Source: an uncultured Eubacteriales bacterium (GTDB lineage: Bacteria > Bacillota > Clostridia > Christensenellales > Aristaeellaceae). From it: a stretch of DNA of 64,000 bases. The stretch is taken from contig OMZP01000019.1 of the NCBI GenBank assembly GCA_900315585.1, positions 1-64,000 of the forward strand, in the 5' to 3' direction. The position numbers and the translations under genes are program-made. Under the pieces are notes generated by a model, which ran no database searches, was not told the origin of the DNA, and saw nothing but the letters and a program-made list of their open reading frames with translations. Positions 1 through 6,860 of the stretch are shown piece after piece (position 1 is the first letter of the stretch; every line of letters starts with the position of its first letter).

Positions 1-999
1 TACAAGTTCGCGGGCTGGTGCACGACGAACACGGCGGGCTATTACGCCTGCGACGGGATGACCTATGCGGCGGGGGACACCCTCCCGGCGAGCCCGAGCA
101 CCTCGGCGACGGCGGGCGGGGCATTGAATTTGTATGCGATGTGGGGAGAAATCTGCGCTGGCTATACTACCATGCAAAGCTTGTCTTCTTCCAATATCGG
201 TACACTGCTTCCGAGCGTTGGTAGTACTGCCACAGTCTGTGATGTACGCGATGAAACGAAATACATCATTGGAAAGTTAGCGGATAATAAGTACTGGATG
301 TTAGACAACCTCGCTCTAGACCTCACCAATAGTACAGTCCTAAACGGCATGAATGAAAACAACACTCATGCCAGTAACACCACGCTTGGCTATCTCAAAG
401 GCACTACTACCGGCGCCACTTCTGATCAATATGCTACCGCCAAAGTCTCTAATTGGACCAGTAGCTACAGCTACTCAGCTCCACTAGTGAATATGGCTAG
501 TAAAGATGTAGTCCCTACATCATACAATAGCACTGATGACCCGATGAAGGATGCGGTAGTAGCAGGCAACTGGAAAGTAGGCGGCTACTACAACTACTGT
601 GCTGCTAGTGCCGGCTCCTACTGCTACGGTAACGGCACATCATATGGCACCAGTTCTGGTAACGCCACTGAAGACATCTGCCCGAAAGGCTGGCGCATGC
701 CTACTGGCAGTACTTCTGGTGAATACTCTGCTCTAGCCAATGCTATCTATGGCTCTACTGGCTCTACTTCCGATGCTATTGCTTACGCCAACTACCGCTC
801 CGTTCTACGCCTACCTCTTTCGGGCTATTTCATCAGTGGCTCGGCGGGCTATCAGGGTAGCAACGGCTACTGGTGGTCTTCTACTCGCGACAGTAGCAAC
901 GACATGTACCGCCTCCGCGCGAATACGAGCAGTATCTACCCAGCCGACAACATCCGTCGCAGCTACGGTTTCTCTGTCCGTTGTGTGCTAGGGTCCTAG
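1..999 (+). CDS. FISUMP-domain surface protein, 5'-truncated by the window edge
   Basis: The reading frame is open from the first base and ends at TAG 997-999, so the N-terminus lies outside the window. The first ~50 residues look like the end of a Listeria-Bacteroides/InlB B-type repeat (FAGWCTT near the start, LYAMWGE at its end). The remainder is a Fibrobacter succinogenes major paralogous (FISUMP) domain: KYWMLDNLALDL, CPKGWRMPT, GYWWSST and the terminal YGFSVRCV are its signature stretches. The last residues match the usual domain end, so the 3' end is intact. Such proteins are secreted or surface exposed and their ligand is unknown. From about base 150 the base composition drops to roughly half GC, unlike the rest of the window, which suggests transfer; the domain combination is common in Saccharibacteria. 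Function beyond 'surface protein' is not known. Confidence 0.8.
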   Translation, partial: YKFAGWCTTNTAGYYACDGMTYAAGDTLPASPSTSATAGGALNLYAMWGEICAGYTTMQSLSSSNIGTLLPSVGSTATVCDVRDETKYIIGKLADNKYWMLDNLALDLTNSTVLNGMNENNTHASNTTLGYLKGTTTGATSDQYATAKVSNWTSSYSYSAPLVNMASKDVVPTSYNSTDDPMKDAVVAGNWKVGGYYNYCAASAGSYCYGNGTSYGTSSGNATEDICPKGWRMPTGSTSGEYSALANAIYGSTGSTSDAIAYANYRSVLRLPLSGYFISGSAGYQGSNGYWWSSTRDSSNDMYRLRANTSSIYPADNIRRSYGFSVRCVLGS

Positions 1000-1071
1000 C
1001 CCTGGTAGCGGAGCGCACTTGAGTCGGTATCGTATTCCGGGTTCCGGCTTCTCCCTCCCCGCCCTTTCCCG

Positions 1072-1113
1072 AAAAATGCGCCCCGAGCGTCCCTTGTGGA
1101 CGGGTCGGGGCGC
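1072..1113 (-). terminator. GC-rich hairpin with T-run on the minus strand
   Basis: A stem of about 15 bp (GCGCCCCGA at 1078, TCGGGGCGC ending at 1113) is followed on the minus strand by ATTTTT. It could act as a backup terminator for minus-strand tRNA transcription. No gene is seen in 1000-1345 otherwise; the short open frames there have no ribosome binding site or recognisable motif. Confidence 0.5.
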
Positions 1114-1345
1114 TGGGGTAGAAAACAGCGTTTTGACTCGGCTGTATCAGTTGAGTCAATTTTGCGCCTGTGATGTCAATCGCAGAGTGAGATTGGGTGC
1201 ATCGGCGCGATTTGAGGAAAACCGGCGCAAAGGGTTTTGGTTAAGAATTGGTGTGGAGGAGGGGAAGACGGTGGATTTCACACAGGAGAGCAAGCTGATC
1301 ATCTACTCACGACCTCTGCGACAACGGGGGTGACGCTGGGTCGAA

Positions 1346-1390
1346 GCAAAAAAGAATGGACGTCAGCTTGTTCTCCAAACTGACGTCCAT
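1346..1390 (-). terminator. Rho-independent terminator of the tRNA-Gln/tRNA-Glu unit
   Basis: ATGGACGTCAG at 1356 pairs perfectly with CTGACGTCCAT ending at 1390 (11 bp), and the minus strand continues into TTCTTTTTT. It lies four bases beyond the CCA end of tRNA-Glu. Confidence 0.9.
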
Positions 1391-1393
1391 AGG

Positions 1394-1468
1394 TGGCACC
1401 GCCACGGGGACTCGAACCCCGGTTTTCGCCGTGAGAGGGCGACGTCTTAACCGCTTGACCATGGCGGC
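1394..1468 (-). tRNA. tRNA-Glu (CTC)
   Basis: The minus strand reads GCCGCCA, a D-arm, an anticodon loop CCCTCTCACG with anticodon CTC, a T-arm with GGTTCGAGTCC, and a 3' acceptor TGGCGGT followed by G and an encoded CCA. The 75-nt cloverleaf is complete, with one G-U at the first acceptor pair. It is the downstream member of a two-tRNA unit, five bases after tRNA-Gln. Confidence 0.95.
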
Positions 1469-1473
1469 ATGGT

Positions 1474-1548
1474 TGGCTGCCGAACCTGGATTCGAACCAG
1501 GACTAAATGAGTCAGAGTCATTCGTGCTACCTTTACACAATTCGGCAA
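1474..1548 (-). tRNA. tRNA-Gln (CTG)
   Basis: The minus strand shows acceptor TTGCCGA/TCGGCAG with encoded CCA, anticodon loop GACTCTGACTC (anticodon CTG) and T-arm GGTTCGAATCC. The U1-G72 acceptor start is compatible with glutamine tRNAs. It is the promoter-proximal gene of the pair. Confidence 0.95.
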
Positions 1549-1588
1549 TCGTCGTCCGAACACGAACCGTGCCCGACCGACAAGAGAT

Positions 1589-1617
1589 ATTATAATTGGA
1601 ACGGGGGCAAAAGTCAA
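1589..1617 (-). promoter_or_regulatory. SigA-type promoter of the tRNA pair
   Basis: On the minus strand TTGACT (1612-1617) and TATAAT (1589-1594) are separated by exactly 17 bp, upstream of tRNA-Gln. Confidence 0.85.
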
Positions 1618-1697
1618 GCCGTTTTTGTAATTTCATCTGCTTTTTACGTTTGAAACGGGCACAAGGAATTAAATGTTCGTTAAGGGGCGCAATGTGC

Positions 1698-1726
1698 TTG
1701 AAAGCTTCATATTCAGGCGTTATGCT
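1698..1726 (+). promoter_or_regulatory. Probable SigA promoter of the HPr-like gene
   Basis: TTGAAA (1698-1703) and TATGCT (1721-1726) are spaced 17 bp, about 50 bp before the start codon at 1781. Confidence 0.55.
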
Positions 1727-1780
1727 ATCATCAGTGCGGGAGTTTTTCCCGGATTAACCATAAGTGAGGAGACGGGGACC

Positions 1781-2011
1781 ATGAAAGCCGTTAACATTAA
1801 ACTCAGCCTGGCGGAGAACGTCAAGACCTTCGTGAACATCGCCAATCGCTACCCCTATGACATCGACCTGCGCGTCGGACGCCACGTGGTGGACGGCAAG
1901 TCCATCCTGGGCATCTTCAGCCTGGACCTGTCCAAGCCGATCACCCTGGAAGTGTACGCCGATCATTGCGACGATCTGATGGAGGAGCTCAAGCCGTTCA
2001 TCATCGGCTAA
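1781..2011 (+). CDS. HPr-like protein lacking the active-site His (Crh-like)
   Basis: This 76-residue protein has the size and C-terminal half of PTS phosphocarrier HPr. GKSILGIFSLDL at residues 39-50 aligns with the HPr segment around regulatory Ser46 (KSIMGVMSLGV), so Ser41 is the Ser46 equivalent. The N-terminal GLHARPA motif is absent: alignment without gaps places Leu10 at the His15 position and Glu12 at Arg17. It therefore cannot accept phosphate from enzyme I. In the HPr family the only well-known analogue is Crh, which keeps Ser46 but has Gln at position 15 and acts as a CcpA cofactor. A regulatory role through HPr kinase is inferred. The start is ATG 1781 after GTGAGGAGAC; a longer in-frame extension upstream crosses the promoter and is rejected. 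It is monocistronic, with a terminator directly after it. Confidence 0.8.
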   Translation: MKAVNIKLSLAENVKTFVNIANRYPYDIDLRVGRHVVDGKSILGIFSLDLSKPITLEVYADHCDDLMEELKPFIIG

Positions 2012-2032
2012 ACCAGGCACCGTAAAATTGAA

Positions 2033-2077
2033 AACGCAAGAATCCCTGCTGAGAGGATCGGCAGGGATTCTTGCGTT
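2033..2077 (+). terminator. Strong hairpin terminator after the HPr-like gene
   Basis: AACGCAAGAATCCCTGC pairs with GCAGGGATTCTTGCGTT (17 bp, 11-nt loop). It is also placed to stop the convergent YdcF-family gene. Confidence 0.8.
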
Positions 2078-2109
2078 CGTTGGCCATTGACGGCCCGGGT
2101 GTGGATGAT

Positions 2110-2847
2110 CTACAGGTGCCCCATCAAAAAGTGCAGCGTCAGGGACACGGCCTCGCGGATCATGAAGTGGAAAAGCGTCGGCCCGGTGTACTCCGCGGCA
2201 ATGCCGTGGGCGTTCTTGAAGCCCGCCTGCTCCGCCATGAGCAGGGAGCGGTAGACGTGGTAGTTGTTGGTGACGATGCCCACCCGGGCCTCAGGGTCGC
2301 CGATCAGCTTCAGGCAGTTGATCAGGTTCTCCCGGGTGTCGGTGGACTCATCCTCCATTTGGATGCGGGCCGGGTCTACGCCCCGCTTCACGAGCTCGTC
2401 CCGGATGCACTGGGCCTCGCTGATGGGCTCGTTCCGCCCCTGGCCGCCGGAGGCGAGGATCACGGCGTTCGGATGGTCGTCCAGGCAGGCCATCACCGCG
2501 TTCAGCCGCCGGGTGAGGGCGGGGCTGGGTCCGTCCTGGTAGACGGACGCGCCGAGGACGATCAGGTAGTCCATGCCCGCCGGGGCGGTGGCGTGCATGC
2601 CGCTGATCACCAGGCATTCCAGGCCGATGACCAGCGCCAGCACCGCCCCCAGCAGCGCCCGCCAGGCCCAGCGGAGCCAGTGGGGGAGGGCGGCGCGGGT
2701 CAGCAGCCCAGCCGCGATCAGCACGGCCCCCGCCGCGGGCCAGATCCAGCTGATGTTCAGCCCGAACCGGGACCACAGGCCGATGACGAAGTAGTAGACG
2801 ACGCAGGCGATGCCCGCCGCGATGTAGACGATGCCCAGGGCGCTCAC
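2110..2847 (-). CDS. YdcF/SanA/ElyC-family (DUF218) membrane protein
   Basis: The 245-residue product has three N-terminal membrane segments (residues ~4-24, 30-50, 60-85) and then an extracytoplasmic DUF218 domain. The domain starts at DYLIVLGASV, followed by LTRRLNAVMACL, VILASGGQG, SEAQCIRDELVKRGVDPARI, DESTDTREN and GIVTNNYHVYRSL, all hallmarks of the YdcF/SanA/ElyC family. Members are linked to envelope processes such as undecaprenyl-phosphate or wall-precursor handling and vancomycin sensitivity, but the reaction is not established. GGACATCCC precedes the start codon. It has no obvious operon partner; upstream lies an 80-bp tandem repeat. Confidence 0.85.
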   Translation of the reverse strand: MSALGIVYIAAGIACVVYYFVIGLWSRFGLNISWIWPAAGAVLIAAGLLTRAALPHWLRWAWRALLGAVLALVIGLECLVISGMHATAPAGMDYLIVLGASVYQDGPSPALTRRLNAVMACLDDHPNAVILASGGQGRNEPISEAQCIRDELVKRGVDPARIQMEDESTDTRENLINCLKLIGDPEARVGIVTNNYHVYRSLLMAEQAGFKNAHGIAAEYTGPTLFHFMIREAVSLTLHFLMGHL

Positions 2848-2866
2848 GGGATGTCCTCCTTGATGG

Positions 2867-3051
2867 GGTTTTCCTAATCATGGCACGATTGCCGGCGGCC
2901 TGCGCAACTCGCTGCGCTCCCTTGCCCGCCGGCCCGGAAAACCTTCGGTTTTCCTAATCATGGCACGATTGCCGGCGGCCTGCGCAACTCGCTGCGCTCC
3001 CTTGCCCGCCGGCCCGGAAAACCTTTGGTTTTCCTAATCATAGCACGATTG
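2867..3051. repeat. 80-bp tandem repeat (two full copies plus a partial third)
   Basis: The segment beginning TTTTCCTAATCATGGCACGA recurs with a period of 80 bp at 2869, 2949 and 3029, the third copy ending at about 3051. Each unit contains nested inverted repeats (GCCGGCGG/CCGCCGGC, GCGCA/TGCGC and GGAAAACC/GGTTTTCC). A diverged copy on the other strand lies at 44636-44725. Confidence 0.9.
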
Positions 3052-3104
3052 CGTTAAATCCATGACAATAAAAGGTTCTTCACGGAAAGTTGGGGATTGG
3101 TATA

Positions 3105-3191
3105 ATACTAAATTCCATCTAATCCATGCACATCTGCGTGCGTCTTTTCCGCCCTGGCTGTGCTTCGCTTCAGTCAACGATGCGCTGCATC
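3105..3191 (+). repeat. Truncated copy of the MITE-like element
   Basis: ATACTAAATTCCATCTAATC and the following ~70 bp match 44294-44380 closely. The right inverted end present at 44455-44466 is missing here; after GCTGCATC the sequence changes abruptly. Confidence 0.8.
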
Positions 3192-3215
3192 ACGTGATCC
3201 GTTGACGCTGCGTAC

Positions 3216-3282
3216 AGATCCTTCGCTTCGCTCAGGATGACAAGGTTTCATTCGTTGTCATCCTGAGCGAAGCGAAGGATCT
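3216..3282. repeat. Inverted repeat of the AGATCCTTCGCTTCGCTCAG family
   Basis: Two 28-bp arms (AGATCCTTCG...GGATGACAA and its reverse complement) surround an 11-bp centre. A diverged copy is at 23073-23145. Such elements are common between genes in gut Firmicutes. Confidence 0.85.
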
Positions 3283-3295
3283 TTCAGCATCTGCA

Positions 3296-3334
3296 TCAAA
3301 AAGCAGGGGCGGCGCGATGCCGCTCCTGCTTTTT
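3296..3334 (-). terminator. Terminator of the Rrf2 gene
   Basis: GCAGGGGCGGC and GCCGCTCCTGC pair around GCGAT, and the stem is flanked by A and T runs on either side, so it can terminate transcription of the minus-strand Rrf2 gene that ends at 3351. Confidence 0.8.
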
Positions 3335-3350
3335 AGGATCGAATCTGCTG

Positions 3351-3776
3351 TCAAACGCCCTTCCGGCTCACGCGACCTTTGATCACATCCTCCAGGCTGA
3401 GGCCGTTCAGATAGTCGTAGATCAGCTTTTCCAGCTCCACCCACATGGGCAGCGTCTTGCACTCTTCCCGCCGCGGGCAGGAATTGGGCTGCTGCTCCAG
3501 GCAGGAGATGGGCGACATGCTGCCCTCCACCACCTGCAAAATGTTGTGAACGGTGTACTCGCTGGGCTCCTTGGCCAGCATGTAGCCGCCCTGATAGCCC
3601 CGCACGGCCCGAAGCATCCCGGCCTGGCTGAGATGCAGGGCGATCTGCTCCAGATACTTCTTGGAAATGTCCTGACGCAGGGCCACGTCCTTGAGCGTCA
3701 CATAGCCCTTTTCCTGATTTTCGGCAATGTCGATCATCATCCGCAGGGCATAACGCCCCTTGGTGGAAATCTTCAC
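3351..3776 (-). CDS. Rrf2/IscR-family transcriptional regulator with three-cysteine cluster
   Basis: The 141-residue product starts MKISTKGRYALRMMIDIA, typical of Rrf2 proteins, and has the winged-helix stretch DISKKYLEQIALHL, AGMLRAVRGYQGGYMLA. Three cysteines at about residues 92, 100 and 106 (SC-x7-C-x5-C) resemble the Fe-S ligands of IscR, so it may sense Fe-S or redox state. The GTG start at 3776 is chosen because GGGGAGGC precedes it and the family motif begins there. No isc/suf gene is nearby. It is divergent from the permuted metQ, and its promoter is overlapped by a palindrome, suggesting autoregulation and perhaps control of the importer; CymR, another Rrf2 protein, controls sulfur amino acid genes in Bacillus, but that role here is inference. 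Confidence 0.9.
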   Translation of the reverse strand: MKISTKGRYALRMMIDIAENQEKGYVTLKDVALRQDISKKYLEQIALHLSQAGMLRAVRGYQGGYMLAKEPSEYTVHNILQVVEGSMSPISCLEQQPNSCPRREECKTLPMWVELEKLIYDYLNGLSLEDVIKGRVSRKGV

Positions 3777-3836
3777 ACCAACGCCTCCCCTTCTTAATTT
3801 CGGGATCATCCCCCAATAACCCCATAGATATGTATA

Positions 3837-3868
3837 ATTATATCATAGGGGTTGCATTTATGCAACCC
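3837..3868 (-). promoter_or_regulatory. Rrf2 gene promoter overlapped by a perfect palindrome (probable operator)
   Basis: On the minus strand TTGCAT (3860-3865) and TATAAT (3837-3842) are 17 bp apart. The palindrome GGGTTGCA-TTTA-TGCAACCC at 3849-3868 covers the -35 box and part of the spacer, a position expected for repressor binding. Confidence 0.7.
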
Positions 3869-4027
3869 TGTGCACGGGTGACAATTTAATATGACGGAAA
3901 AAATAGCAAAAACCGCGAAATTTGTCCCCACATTTTTGGACGACTGTCCATAACCTACCTTTAACCTGATATTAATGGGTTATAACAGCTATAGATAAAT
4001 TCTATAACATGGTATCGCGTTCATGTA

Positions 4028-4057
4028 TTGGACAATGGCGCGGCTTCGTGCTAAGAT
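4028..4057 (+). promoter_or_regulatory. Probable promoter of the metQ-like gene
   Basis: TTGGAC (4028-4033) and TAAGAT (4052-4057) are 18 bp apart, 33 bp before the ATG. The RBS AGGAGG is at 4075-4080. No SAM riboswitch (S-box) fold is recognisable between 3870 and 4089. Confidence 0.6.
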
Positions 4058-4089
4058 GGTTCCAGTTCAAAAACAGGAGGTAAACCAAC

Positions 4090-4938
4090 ATGAAACTGAC
4101 CAAGATCTTCGCCGGCCTGCTGGTCGCGCTGCTGCTTCTGTCCTCTGTCGCCGCCCTGGCCGACGTCACCATCGGCGTGCCGGACGACACCACCAACGAG
4201 GCCCGCGCCCTGCGGCTGCTGGCGGACAACGGCATCATCGAGCTGAACGAGGACGCCGGCGAGCTGGCCACCAAGGCCGACGTCGTGGCCGAGGGCATCG
4301 AGATCGTCGAGGTGCAGGCGGATCAGCTGGTGAACCAGCTGGCGGACCTGGACTACGCCGTGATCAACTCCAACTTCGTGCTGGACGCGCTGGACGCGGG
4401 CCTGCCCATCGACACCGCGCTGCTGACCGAGGTGGAGGAGGTCTACCTGCCCAACGCCAACGTCATCGCCGTGAAGGGCACCAACGTGGACGCGGACCTG
4501 ACCAAGGCGCTGGTGGCCGCCGCGCGCAGCCAGCAGGTGAAGGATTACATCGAGTCCACCTACGCGGGCGCCGTGTTGTCCGTGGTGGACGAGCCCACCG
4601 ACGGCTATGATCCCGACGTGGACTACGACGCTCTGGCGGGTCAGACCCTGATCATCGCCGCCACCCCCGCGCCCCACGCCCAGATCCTGGAGATCGTGAA
4701 GGGCATCCTGGCCGAGAAGGACATCAACCTGGACATCCAGGTGTTCACCGGCTACACCGAGGAGAACCCCGCCGTGGACGCGGGCGACGCCTACGCCAAC
4801 TACTTCCAGCATCAGCCCTACCTGGATTCCTACGTGGAGGAAACCGGCGGCGACGTGGTGAGCGTGACCACGGTGCACACCGAGCCCATGGGCCTCTACG
4901 GCGGCAAGCAGGCGGATCTGAGCGCGCTGGGGAAGTGA
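4090..4938 (+). CDS. Circularly permuted MetQ/NlpA-type substrate-binding protein
   Basis: The 282-residue protein should deliver methionine or a related amino acid to MetNI. All MetQ elements are present but in permuted order. After a signal peptide (residues 1-25, ending ALA) comes what is normally the second part: IGVPDDTTNEARALRLL (residues 28-44), the AVIN motif (90-93) and KDYIESTYAGAV (151-162). A new acidic linker (about 164-185) follows, and then the part that is normally N-terminal: ATPAPHAQILEIV (191-203), ANYFQHQPYL (236-245), TVHTEPMGLY (261-270) and a last stretch matching SLDEL. The protein stops exactly where the usual first half ends. There is no lipobox Cys, so it is predicted secreted rather than lipid-anchored. 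It has its own promoter and lies 130 bp before metN. Confidence 0.92.
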   Translation: MKLTKIFAGLLVALLLLSSVAALADVTIGVPDDTTNEARALRLLADNGIIELNEDAGELATKADVVAEGIEIVEVQADQLVNQLADLDYAVINSNFVLDALDAGLPIDTALLTEVEEVYLPNANVIAVKGTNVDADLTKALVAAARSQQVKDYIESTYAGAVLSVVDEPTDGYDPDVDYDALAGQTLIIAATPAPHAQILEIVKGILAEKDINLDIQVFTGYTEENPAVDAGDAYANYFQHQPYLDSYVEETGGDVVSVTTVHTEPMGLYGGKQADLSALGK

Positions 4939-4963
4939 TCGTAATATCGCTTGTTGACAGGAC

Positions 4964-4992
4964 TTGCCAGATCGACGGTTTCCACGTATAAT
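4964..4992 (+). promoter_or_regulatory. SigA promoter of metNI
   Basis: TTGCCA (4964-4969) and TATAAT (4987-4992) are spaced 17 bp, so metNI can be transcribed apart from the binding-protein gene. Confidence 0.8.
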
Positions 4993-5009
4993 AGAATCTG
5001 AACGGAAAC

Positions 5010-5040
5010 ACGGACACACCGGCCCTTCCGGTGTGTCCGT
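5010..5040 (+). promoter_or_regulatory. Perfect 13-bp hairpin in the metNI leader
   Basis: ACGGACACACCGG (5010-5022) pairs with CCGGTGTGTCCGT (5028-5040) around CCCTT. It sits just after the metN promoter and 27 nt before the ATG, and it lacks a T-run. It may be an mRNA-stabilising or regulatory leader element, or a weak barrier to read-through from metQ. Confidence 0.6.
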
Positions 5041-5067
5041 ACTCTTACGACGGGGGGAAGCCCACCC

Positions 5068-6099
5068 ATGATTGAACTGAGGAACCTATCCAAGAGCTTC
5101 ATCACCGCCGACGGCCCGGTGGACGCGCTGAAGCACGTGAACCTGACCGTGAACGACGGCGACATCTACGGCATCATCGGCATGAGCGGCGCGGGCAAGA
5201 GCACGCTGGTGCGCTGCATCAACATGCTGGAGCGGCCCACCGAGGGCAGCGTGCTGCTGGACGGGCGGGACCTGGGCGCGATGAGCAAGAAGCAGATGCA
5301 GGAGGTGCGCCGGGAGGTCACGATGATCTTCCAGAGCTTCAACCTGCTGATGCAGTCCACCTGCCTGCAGAACATCATGTTCCCGCTGAAGCTGATGCAC
5401 GCGCCGAAGGCCCAGGCCGAGGCCCGGGCGCGGGAGCTGCTGGAGACCGTGGGCCTGCCCGACAAGGCCAACGTCTATCCGGCCCAGCTCTCCGGCGGCC
5501 AGCAGCAGCGCATCGCCATCGCCCGCGCCCTGGCCACGAACCCGCGGGTGCTGCTGTGCGACGAGGCCACCAGCGCCCTGGACCCGAAGACCACCCAGTC
5601 CATCCTGGAGCTGATCCGCCAGATCAACCGGGACACGGGCATCACCGTCATCGTCATCACCCACCAGATGAGCGTGGTGCAGGAGATCTGCAACCGCGTG
5701 GCCATCCTGGAAAACGGCGTGGTGGTGGAGGAGGGGGACGTGAGCCAGGTGTTCAGTCAGCCCCGCGCCACCGCCACCCGGGCCCTGGTGTTCCCGGAGA
5801 TGGCCAACGCCGAGAGCCAGGGCGGCTCCGGCTACGGGCAGCTGCTGCGGCTGGTGTTCGAGGGCAGTATCACCATCGACAAGCCCCTGATCGCCTCCAT
5901 GGCCATCGAGTGCGGCATCGCCGCCAACATCCTCGGCGCGTCCACCCGCACGGTGGGCAAGCGGGAATACGGCTACATGCTCATCGAGATCCCCGGCGGG
6001 CCGGATGAGCTGGCCAAGGCGCTGAAATACATCTCCACCGTCGACAACGTGGCCGTGCAGGTGGAGGCCGAATACCGGTCAAAGGAGGCGGAGGCATGA
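5068..6099 (+). CDS. metN: Methionine ABC importer ATP-binding protein
   Basis: The 343-residue product is the cytoplasmic ATPase that powers D/L-methionine uptake. It has Walker A GMSGAGKST (residues 38-46), signature LSGGQQQRIAIARAL, Walker B LLCDEATSALD and the H-loop VITHQM. Downstream of the ATPase domain is a C-terminal NIL-type domain (about 265-335, ending in VDNVAVQVE), which in MetN binds methionine and causes trans-inhibition. The domain order and length are those of MetN. The start follows GGGGGGAAG. The stop overlaps the metI start in an ATGA, indicating translational coupling. The partner substrate-binding protein is presumed to be the permuted MetQ upstream. Confidence 0.95.
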   Translation: MIELRNLSKSFITADGPVDALKHVNLTVNDGDIYGIIGMSGAGKSTLVRCINMLERPTEGSVLLDGRDLGAMSKKQMQEVRREVTMIFQSFNLLMQSTCLQNIMFPLKLMHAPKAQAEARARELLETVGLPDKANVYPAQLSGGQQQRIAIARALATNPRVLLCDEATSALDPKTTQSILELIRQINRDTGITVIVITHQMSVVQEICNRVAILENGVVVEEGDVSQVFSQPRATATRALVFPEMANAESQGGSGYGQLLRLVFEGSITIDKPLIASMAIECGIAANILGASTRTVGKREYGYMLIEIPGGPDELAKALKYISTVDNVAVQVEAEYRSKEAEA

Positions 6100-6806
6100 A
6101 TCAGTTCGCGCTGGCGTTCGCGCCGGATAAGCTGGAGGAGGCCTGGCACGTCTTCCTCACGGAGTTCCCCCAGGGCCTGTGGGAGACGCTGTATGTCACG
6201 CTGCTGTCCACCTTCTTTGCCATCCTGCTGGGCCTGCCCCTGGGCATACTGCTGGTGACCGGCGACGAGAAGGGGATACGGCCCCTGCCGAAGCCGCTGA
6301 TGAAGGTGATCAACGTGATCATCAACTTCCTGCGGTCGGTGCCGTTCCTCATCCTGATGGTGATGGTCATTCCGCTGACCCGCGTCATCGTGGGCACGTC
6401 CATCGGCTCGGTGGCCTCCATCGTGCCGCTGGTGGTGGCGGCGTTCCCGTTCGTGGCGCGGCTGGTGGAGTCGTCCCTCAGGGAGCTGGACCCGAACATC
6501 ATCGAGATGGCCCAGAGCATGGGCTCCTCCACGATGCAGATCATCTTCCGGGTGATGCTGCCGGAGAGCGTGCCCTCCCTGGTGACCAACTTCACCCTGG
6601 CCATCACCACCATCCTGGGCTACACCGCCATGTCCGGCGCGATGGGCGGCGGCGGCCTGGGCAAGATCGCCATCAACTACGGCTACTCCCGCTACAAGTA
6701 TGCCGTGCTGTACCTGGCCGTGATCGTGCTGGTGCTGCTGGTGCAGGTGTTCCAGAGCGTGGGCACGCATTTGTCGGCCCGGCTGGACAAGCGGATCAAG
6801 AAGTAA
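6096..6806 (+). CDS. metI: Methionine ABC importer permease
   Basis: The 236-residue integral membrane protein has about five membrane segments and the MetI-type sequence FLRSVPFLILMVMVIPLTR, with the coupling-helix region LRELDPNIIEMAQSMGSS and the end MGGGGLGKIAINYGY. These are conserved in MetI (YaeE) permeases, which form a homodimer with two MetN. It begins inside the metN stop codon (ATGA) and ends 4 bp before a terminator, so metNI is a closed two-gene unit. Confidence 0.95.
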   Translation: MNQFALAFAPDKLEEAWHVFLTEFPQGLWETLYVTLLSTFFAILLGLPLGILLVTGDEKGIRPLPKPLMKVINVIINFLRSVPFLILMVMVIPLTRVIVGTSIGSVASIVPLVVAAFPFVARLVESSLRELDPNIIEMAQSMGSSTMQIIFRVMLPESVPSLVTNFTLAITTILGYTAMSGAMGGGGLGKIAINYGYSRYKYAVLYLAVIVLVLLVQVFQSVGTHLSARLDKRIKK

Positions 6807-6809
6807 AGA

Positions 6810-6848
6810 CCCGGGGCGGATCGCCATGGCGATCCGCCCCGGGTTTCC
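6810..6848 (+). terminator. Terminator of metNI
   Basis: CCCGGGGCGGATCGCC pairs with GCGATCCGCCCCGGG around ATG, followed by TTTCCTAT. It can also stop the convergent NlpC/P60 gene that ends at 6861. Confidence 0.85.
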
Positions 6849-6860
6849 TATATTCATACT

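Noticed and set aside
2071-2877. 268-aa open frame opposite the YdcF gene
   Set aside because: GC-rich shadow without RBS; YdcF motifs are on the other strand.
2867-3051. CRISPR array
   Set aside because: The 80-bp units are directly adjacent without spacers and contain nested hairpins.
3870-4089. SAM riboswitch (S-box) before metQ
   Set aside because: No AAGAGA...GGAGG-type conserved core or multi-branch arrangement is seen; a simple promoter explains the region.
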